A stretch of DNA of 28,201 nt, from contig JBBRYB010000038.1 of the NCBI GenBank assembly GCA_038238115.1, forward strand, positions 1 through 28,201, in the 5' to 3' direction. Below are positions 24,137 to 28,201 of the stretch, one piece after another; positions within the stretch are counted from its first letter, which is position 1; each line of letters starts with the position of its first letter. The notes under the pieces are model-generated. The model made no database searches and had not been told where the DNA came from. It saw nothing but the letters and a program-made list of their open reading frames with translations. The DNA is from JBBRYB01 sp038238115. GTDB lineage: Bacteria; Actinomycetota; Actinomycetes; Propionibacteriales; Nocardioidaceae. The position numbers and the translations under genes were made by a program.

Positions 24137-25169
24137 TCAAGCCGCCTGCTTTTGGGGGCGTTGCTGGTCTGCCAGGATTCGGCGATAGACAGCGTTGGAG
24201 ATGCGTCGTTTGAGGCTGCGGCGGGCTTCTTTGACTGTCTTGTGTTCGGCGATCTTGCGCCGGTAGTGGTCGCGTCCCGGACCGGGATCGCGTGCCTGGG
24301 TGACGGCGGCGACGTGGATGGCGGCGTTGAGTTGACGGTTGCCGCGTCTCGATAGGCGGTGGGTCTCTTGGTCGCCGCTGGAGACGTCGATCGGTGCGGT
24401 GCCGGCGTAGCTGGCGTAGTGCTCCTGGTTCGGGAAGCGTCGGATGTCGCCGGTCAGAGCGAGGATCTTGGCGGCGGTGAGGTACCCGATGCCCGAGATC
24501 TCGGTGAGACTCGTCTTGCTCGCCGCGACGGCGGCACGTAGCTGCTTCTAGCTCTTTGATGGAGGCCTCGTGGCGTTTGAGGTCGCGCACGACATCACGG
24601 GCGATCTGTTTGCGCTGGTGGTCGGCCGCGGTCACGGGGCGGATCTTGGCCAGCAGCGACGAGGCCCCGGTGGGGTCGAGGCGGAGCTCGGCGCCACCGG
24701 GATGGAGATCAAGGAGCAGGACGTGGAGCCGGTTGATCCAGCGGGTGTGCTCGGCGACCAGGTCATCGCGGCGCTCGGTGAGCAGGCGCATGATCGTGGT
24801 TTGGTCCTCGGCCTGGACTCGGTTCAGTCGCCGGTTGTGCAGGGCAACCGTCGCGACCGAGATGGCGTCGGCGACGTCGGTCTTCCGGGCGCTGCTCGAT
24901 CCCAGCAAACGTGCTCGTGCAGCCAGCTTGGCCGGGACGTCAACAACGAGCTCACCGACGGCGACGAGCTCCTGGGCAACGCCACGTCCGAGCCCGGTGG
25001 CTCCCTCGACAGCCCACTGCCGCTGCGGCCACTGGGTGGCCCAGGTGAGCAGCGCAGCCGACGTCGCCTTGTCCACGACGAGCCGGATTGCGGGATGGGT
25101 CTGTCCGTTGTGTTCGACCGGTACCGCGGTCAGGGAACTCTTGTGCGGGTCGATACCTATCGTGATCAC
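24137..25169 (-). pseudogene. IS110-family DEDD transposase, single frameshift
   Basis: The GTG at 25169 opens MITIGIDPHKSS; the RuvC-like acidic residues are present at Asp7, Glu55 (AVEGATGLG), Asp98 and Asp101 (RKTDVADA). After SIKELEAAT, near 24534-24542, the frame is lost; one base fewer restores a normal IS110 C-terminus (RAAVAASKTSLTEISGIGYL ... DVSSGDQETHRLSRRGNRQL ... LKRRISNAVYRRILAD) ending with TGA at 24137-24139. The C-terminal Ser-containing domain is therefore in the +1 frame. Apart from that the gene looks undamaged, so the shift is recent or a sequencing error. IS110 enzymes recombine DNA under guidance of an element-encoded RNA. Confidence 0.85.
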
Positions 25170-25340
25170 CAGGGTGGCCTTTCCAGTTGACGGTGAGCGT
25201 TGATGGAAGGGACGCGGCGGGCAACCTGACTTCTGGATCGATCACGCCTCTGCTGAGCCACGCCGCGGCGGGTGCCGGGCGGGTACGCACGCTCTTGATG
25301 AGCCAACCCGGAGGCGGCAAGGGGACTTGCGAGCCAGCCC
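25170..25340 (-). ncRNA. Candidate bridge-RNA region of IS110 copy A
   Basis: About 170 non-coding bases directly upstream of the copy A transposase, on its coding strand. It contains a perfect hairpin GCAAG-TCCC-CTTGC (25317-25330) and a longer imperfect stem whose outer arms CGGGT/ACCCG enclose CTC/GAG (about 25279-25310). IS110-group elements are known to encode a structured bridge RNA in this position with two loops that pair with target and donor DNA. The loops and guide bases cannot be assigned from one copy; this call rests on position and secondary-structure potential. Confidence 0.45.
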
Positions 25341-25343
25341 GAT

Positions 25344-25478
25344 CCGACACCCTCGACACCGTAGGGCTGCAGACCCGTGATGTCGGGGGCTAGTAGACAA
25401 GTCAGGGGACTGCCCAGCTCGTAGTAGCAATGCCCACCTCGCCGTCCACTACTGAGCGAGCGCAGGCGGGAGTAGCGC
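25344..25478 (+). ncRNA. Candidate bridge-RNA region of IS110 copy B
   Basis: About 135 non-coding bases directly upstream of the intact copy B transposase. An outer pair CCGACA (25344-25349) with TGTCGG (25381-25386) encloses CCCT/AGGG and GGG/CCC stems. A small AGTC/GACT hairpin and a GTAGT...ACTAC pairing (about 25420-25455) follow before the ATG. This is where IS110-group elements encode their bridge RNA. Guide loops are not assigned. The boundary with copy A near 25341-25344 is an estimate. Confidence 0.45.
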
Positions 25479-26666
25479 ATGGAACAGGTGATCATCGGGG
25501 TCGATCCCCACAAGCTGTCCGCGACGATCGAGGTCGTCGACATCTCCGAGCGTCTGTTGGGCTCGGGTCGGTTCGCTACCGACAAGGCGGGCTACACGGC
25601 GATGCGGAACTACGCGATGGCGTGGCGTGACCGAGTCTGGGCGGTCGAGGGTGCCAACGGGGCTGGCCGGGCTCTGGCGCAGCGACTGCTCGAGGCCGGC
25701 GAACACGTCGTTGATGTTCCGGCCAAGCTGGCCGCCCGGGTGCGGCTGTTCGACACCGGTCACAACCGGAAGACCGACGCCCTCGACGCCCACTCGGTCG
25801 CGGTCGTTGCCGTGCGCACCGCCAACCTACGAATGCTGAAGGTCGACGCCGAGCTCGAGGTGATGCGGATGCTCACCGACCGCCGCGAGGCCTTGACTAG
25901 ACGCCGGGTGCAGACGGTCTGCCGGGTCCAGGCCCTGCTGGCTGACTTTCTTCCGGGCCAGGTCAAACGCGACATCACCGCGCTGCAGGCCAAGCGGATG
26001 CTCGCCAGTATCCGTCCCCGCGACCTGGCGGGGAAGACACGCCGGCGTATCGCCGCAGAGGAGATCGCCGAGTTGGCCGCGGTCGACGCCAAGATCAAGA
26101 AGTCGACCGCAGAGCTCATGGAACTGGTCTTGGCACGGAAGTCACGGCTGATGAACATCCCTGGCGTCGGCCCCGTGGTGGCCGCCCGGATCCTCGCCGA
26201 CGTCGGGGATGTCGCGCGGTTCGTCGACCGCAACCGCTTCGCGTCCTGGACCGGCACCGCGCCGCTCGACGCGTCCTCAGGCGAGCAGAACCGGCACCGA
26301 CTTTCCCGTGCCGGGAACCGTCGCCTCAACCACATGATCCACATCGCTGCATTGACCCAGATCCGTCTCGACACCGAGGGTCGCGCCTACTACCAGATCA
26401 AACGAGCTGCCGGAAAGAAGCACAAGGAAGCCCTGCGCTGCCTCAAGAGACGCATCTCCGACGCCATCTACCGCCAGCTCACGCAGGACGCCCAACGCGT
26501 CCTAAGTGCGGATCCGGGAGGGCACTGCGGGGCGTCACTCACATCCAGCGCGGCCGACTTCCACCCGCCCATCGACACTTCGGATCAGCCACTTCCCGGA
26601 CCCGCACACCCGACGCTACGCCCGCCCTCGCCACCCCGAAAGACGTCCCTCAAACCCACCGGTTGA
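25479..26666 (+). CDS. IS110-family transposase (RNA-guided recombinase family)
   Basis: Predicted 395-residue transposase. The N-terminal RuvC-like DEDD domain has Asp9 (VDPHK), Glu57 (AVEGANGAG), Asp100 and Asp103 (RKTDALDA). A helical linker (about 125-215) precedes the helix-hairpin-helix-like NIPGVGPVVAARILADVGD. The C-terminal Tnp domain has WTGTAPLDASSGEQNRHRLS (Ser266/267 in the region of the catalytic serine) and RAGNRRLNHMIH. A Pro/Ser-rich tail of about 60 residues (GGHCGASLTSSAADF and on) ends the protein. The ATG at 25479 follows GGCGGGAG. All catalytic residues are intact, so the element may be active. Confidence 0.92.
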   Translation: MEQVIIGVDPHKLSATIEVVDISERLLGSGRFATDKAGYTAMRNYAMAWRDRVWAVEGANGAGRALAQRLLEAGEHVVDVPAKLAARVRLFDTGHNRKTDALDAHSVAVVAVRTANLRMLKVDAELEVMRMLTDRREALTRRRVQTVCRVQALLADFLPGQVKRDITALQAKRMLASIRPRDLAGKTRRRIAAEEIAELAAVDAKIKKSTAELMELVLARKSRLMNIPGVGPVVAARILADVGDVARFVDRNRFASWTGTAPLDASSGEQNRHRLSRAGNRRLNHMIHIAALTQIRLDTEGRAYYQIKRAAGKKHKEALRCLKRRISDAIYRQLTQDAQRVLSADPGGHCGASLTSSAADFHPPIDTSDQPLPGPAHPTLRPPSPPRKTSLKPTG

Positions 26667-26760
26667 CACAGAGGGGAGCCGGAAAGTCGCAGCCCGATGC
26701 GTGCAGTACCGAGCACTCTGATTGCGTGCGCGTTGGCATCATGAGGGTGTTCGTCATCCT

Positions 26761-27171
26761 TCACCGGTGACTTCGCCTGGGCCAGCGCGGAGAAGCGGGG
26801 CGCCGCTCCATCGCCATGAGGACCTCATTGATCGCACGGACAAGATCAGGAAGGTGGCGGTCGTAGACCAGGCCACGGTCGAGTTGGTCGACCAGTTCGG
26901 CCAGCGCGCCTGTCCACGCGTCACCCTTGGGGATCGTTGGGACCGCCACCCGCTGCGGCACCAGTACTGGCTTCTCGACCTGCACGATCCTCACCACGAC
27001 GTCCACGGCAGAGCGCCCGGACTCGGCGGCGCGGCGCTGCTCCCAAGCGCGCTGGCGGCAGGACTGGGAGCACCACTTGGGGATCCGTCCGGTCGTGGCC
27101 AGCGAGAAGGTGGTGCCGCACCACACGCACGCGACGATCTGACCCGGCGCGCGGACCGACTTTCGCTGCAT
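26761..27171 (-). CDS. Small CxxC/CxxxC zinc-finger-like protein of unknown function
   Basis: Predicted 136-residue basic protein. Four cysteines, Cys15, Cys18, Cys34 and Cys38 (CVWC ... WCSQSC), form a C-x2-C-x15-C-x3-C pattern that would bind one zinc ion, followed by RQRAWEQRRAAESGRSAVDV. The C-terminal half (ALAELVDQLDRGLVYDRHLP, DLVRAINEVLMAMERR) looks helical. I recall similar hypothetical proteins in actinobacterial accessory regions but cannot give a function; a nucleic-acid-binding role is a guess. A purine-rich stretch including AGGAGGGG and GGGAAGGG precedes the ATG. The plus-strand open frame covering the same region is its shadow. Confidence 0.65.
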   Translation of the reverse strand: MQRKSVRAPGQIVACVWCGTTFSLATTGRIPKWCSQSCRQRAWEQRRAAESGRSAVDVVVRIVQVEKPVLVPQRVAVPTIPKGDAWTGALAELVDQLDRGLVYDRHLPDLVRAINEVLMAMERRPASPRWPRRSHR

Positions 27172-27257
27172 GGCTGCCCTTCCCCTCCTCGGGTCATAGG
27201 CGGTCGGCCGAGCCGGTCGTGGACATGGCCGGATGAGCCGTGCGTTTCGTCACGACG

Positions 27258-27308
27258 CTGCGAGGTCTCGCAGGCTCCGCTCTGGCTTGCATGAGGTGTG
27301 AGGTCTCG
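27258..27308. promoter_or_regulatory. Palindrome and repeated half-site between the zinc-finger gene and the toxin operon
   Basis: CTGCGAG-GT-CTCGCAG at 27258-27273 is a perfect 7-bp inverted repeat. Its core GAGGTCTCG (27262-27270) recurs at 27300-27308. The pair lies in the 245-base gap between the divergent zinc-finger gene and the toxin gene, so it may be an operator for either. The RHH antitoxin downstream is a possible binder, but this is conjecture. Confidence 0.35.
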
Positions 27309-27380
27309 GGTTCCTCGCATTTGGTGAAGTGAGTTCGAAGTGATGGCGTGGCGCGCGATCTGCGGGGGAGAGGGGGAAGG

Positions 27381-27410
27381 CTGTCGAACAGGTCAGTTTC
27401 GTATTACGAT
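27381..27410 (+). promoter_or_regulatory. Candidate promoter for a leaderless toxin mRNA
   Basis: TACGAT at 27405-27410 is a good -10 box. CTGTCG at 27381-27386, 18 bases upstream, is a weak -35 (three of six matches). Transcription would begin about seven bases after the -10, exactly at the GTG of the toxin gene (27417). No ribosome-binding site lies before that GTG, which fits leaderless translation, common in Actinobacteria. Confidence 0.45.
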
Positions 27411-27416
27411 TGCGGC

Positions 27417-27656
27417 GTGGAGGTTCATCGCTCGGCTCGCAAGCACGGGGTCGACGATGAGGACATCCGGCAGGCCGGAGGCCACTTCGTGGTGGCCTAC
27501 CGGATTGACGATGTGGAGCCACTCCGCGAGCTGCGACTCGGGTTCGACACCGCCGGGCGGCTATTGGAGGTCGTCGTGCTCGTGTTGGACGACGGGCGCG
27601 AGCTGGCGATCCATGCGATGAGAGCCCGACCGCAGTACCTCGACCTGCTGCCGTGA
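27417..27656 (+). CDS. BrnT-like toxin candidate
   Basis: Predicted 79-residue protein: EVHRSARKHGVDDEDIRQAG at the N-terminus, RELRLGFDTAGRLLEVVVLV in the middle and AIHAMRARPQYLDLLP at the end. This pattern (K-H-G near the start, a strand pair with GRLLEVV, and a C-terminal A-x-x-AR motif) recalls BrnT-type ribonuclease toxins, but the match is by eye. The GTG at 27417 has no ribosome-binding site and lies next to a -10 box, suggesting a leaderless mRNA. An RHH antitoxin gene begins 18 bases after the stop, the toxin-first order seen in brnT-brnA. Confidence 0.72.
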   Translation: MEVHRSARKHGVDDEDIRQAGGHFVVAYRIDDVEPLRELRLGFDTAGRLLEVVVLVLDDGRELAIHAMRARPQYLDLLP

Positions 27657-27673
27657 ACCGAGAGGAGGAGACG

Positions 27674-27946
27674 ATGACGAATATCAAGCCCGCGACCTCA
27701 AAGGGTCAGCCGGTGACCGACGAGGTTATCGAGGGCCTCGCCGCCGAGGCCGAGGCGGGGTATAACGTGCCCGCGCTGAAGCGTGCCGGCGGCCGCAAGC
27801 CGCTCGGCTCTGCGGCGGCGCGGGTGATCCCGGTGCGCCTGGACCCCCAGCTCGAGCAGGCGCTGCGCGACCGAGCCGACGCTGATGACACCAACGCCAG
27901 CGAGGTGATCCGCGAGGCGCTCCGCGCCTGGCTTCGCACCGCCTAA
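27674..27946 (+). CDS. Ribbon-helix-helix antitoxin candidate
   Basis: Predicted 90-residue protein. The C-terminal half reads as an RHH domain: strand VIPVRLDPQ (about 58-66), helix LEQALRDRADADD and helix NASEVIREALRAWLRT. The N-terminal half (TDEVIEGLAAEAEAGYNVPA) is likely the toxin-binding part. The ATG at 27674 is supported by AGGAGG at 27663-27668; an in-frame GTG at 27653 overlapping the toxin stop is less likely. Together with the upstream gene it forms a type II toxin-antitoxin-like operon, expected to repress its own promoter. Confidence 0.8.
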   Translation: MTNIKPATSKGQPVTDEVIEGLAAEAEAGYNVPALKRAGGRKPLGSAAARVIPVRLDPQLEQALRDRADADDTNASEVIREALRAWLRTA

Positions 27947-27989
27947 CTCACCAATCACCTCACCAACCCACTCCCGCCGCTTGTCCTCA

Positions 27990-28011
27990 GGGTCGGGAAC
28001 TCTGCCGACCC
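27990..28011 (+). terminator. Hairpin downstream of the antitoxin (possible terminator)
   Basis: GGGTCGG (27990-27996) pairs perfectly with CCGACCC (28005-28011) around an eight-base loop, 43 bases after the antitoxin stop. There is no T-run, so intrinsic termination is uncertain. Confidence 0.35.
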
Positions 28012-28065
28012 AGGGAGCACTCCCGGCAGCATCCTGTCCACGAGTGACCACGCCGAGCGCCTAAG

Positions 28066-28132
28066 CCTCGATCCACCGATGGGCTGGGTGACGGTGGTGT
28101 GATGGGCATGTGGCTGGGGTGAGGGATCGAGG
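28066..28132. repeat. Spaced inverted repeat before the right-edge ORF
   Basis: CCTCGATCC at 28066-28074 is the exact reverse complement of GGATCGAGG at 28124-28132, 49 bases apart. The second arm ends two bases before an ATG. It may be an operator, a leader structure, or part of an insertion-sequence end; the window stops too soon to tell. Confidence 0.35.
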
Positions 28133-28133
28133 A

Positions 28134-28201
28134 CATGCTGGTTTCCCGGGCCTCGCTGTCCGGGTGTTCCACTGTGGTTCCTGGTCGTGCCGCTTTCGCC
28201 G
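28134..28201 (+). CDS. Unidentified ORF, 5' end only
   Basis: ATG at 28134 with GAGGGA at 28121-28126, seven bases upstream, opens a frame of 22 codons (MLVSRASLSGCSTVVPGRAA) that runs off the window. No family is recognisable from this length. It could be a transposase or any other gene; a GTG at 28120 in another frame is also open. Confidence 0.3.

Larger units (their letters stand above)
24110..25343 (-). mobile_element. IS110-family insertion sequence, copy A (frameshifted)
   Basis: Minus-strand element with an IS110-type transposase reading frame (24137-25169) and about 170 bases of structured non-coding DNA upstream of it, the layout of IS110-group elements that carry a bridge RNA at the left end. 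After the transposase stop comes TTGACACACAGAGG (minus strand), closely similar to the sequence at the same place in copy B. Outer limits are estimates, since IS110 elements lack terminal inverted repeats and target duplications that would mark them. Confidence 0.6.
25344..26690 (+). mobile_element. IS110-family insertion sequence, copy B (intact)
   Basis: Plus-strand element with a complete IS110 transposase (25479-26666) preceded by a structured non-coding left end and followed closely by TTGACACAGAGGGGAGCC, similar to the right end of copy A. It stands head to head with copy A, so the two left ends adjoin. The transposases differ clearly in sequence, so these are different IS110 elements rather than one duplicated element. 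The right limit is an estimate. Confidence 0.65.

Noticed and set aside
26722..27294. 190-residue plus-strand frame over the cysteine-motif gene
   Set aside because: Its minus-strand counterpart has an ordered cysteine motif and a purine-rich ribosome-binding region; the plus frame is His/Arg/Pro-rich and featureless.

Overview
The window comes from a high-GC Gram-positive (actinobacterial) chromosome. Strong G/C codon bias, frequent GTG starts, many 1-4 base stop/start overlaps, and a gene order that follows Mycobacterium tuberculosis Rv1691-Rv1713 all point to Actinobacteria. The extra genes (ald, tyrA, a DUF1015 gene, an SSB-like gene) would suit the Propionibacteriales/Nocardioidaceae, but that placement is inference.

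Layout, left part (1-21327). The 3' end of a 23S rRNA gene and a complete 5S rRNA close an rRNA operon, followed by a strong intrinsic terminator. A long, nearly all plus-strand housekeeping block follows: TPR protein, small SSB-like OB protein, a DUF1015 gene on the minus strand, HAD phosphatase, a 54-residue acidic protein, tlyA (rRNA 2'-O-methyltransferase), NAD kinase, recN, steA-steB (cytokinesis/envelope), pyrG, a Nudix hydrolase, ald, xerD, a ParA ATPase, a small ribbon-helix-helix-like protein, scpA-scpB, an RsuA/RluB-type pseudouridine synthase, prephenate dehydrogenase, cmk and der. The block combines chromosome biology (RecN, XerD, ParA, ScpAB), ribosome maturation (TlyA, pseudouridine synthase, Der) and nucleotide supply (PyrG, Cmk, NAD kinase). 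Most neighbours overlap and look translationally coupled.

Layout, right part (21368-28201). A tRNA-Pro(GGG) is followed at once by a convergent, intact tyrosine integrase, the usual sign of an element integrated into a tRNA 3' end. Beyond it the DNA is accessory and partly decayed: a frameshifted small gene, a broken IS21-type istA remnant, two IS110-family elements placed head to head (one transposase frameshifted, one intact), a CxxC/CxxxC cysteine-motif protein, a toxin-antitoxin-like pair, and an unidentified ORF start at the right edge. No second copy of the tRNA 3' end is visible, so the far end of the element lies outside the window or is lost.

The points most worth following are: (1) the structured 309-bp stretch between the two IS110 transposases, which is where both IS110 bridge RNAs should lie; (2) the ParA plus small RHH-like protein fused into the scpAB operon, which resembles a ParF/ParG partition cassette; (3) an apparent CTG start codon for xerD; and (4) an apparently leaderless toxin-antitoxin operon. 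I found no CRISPR array and no obvious new multi-gene defence system.
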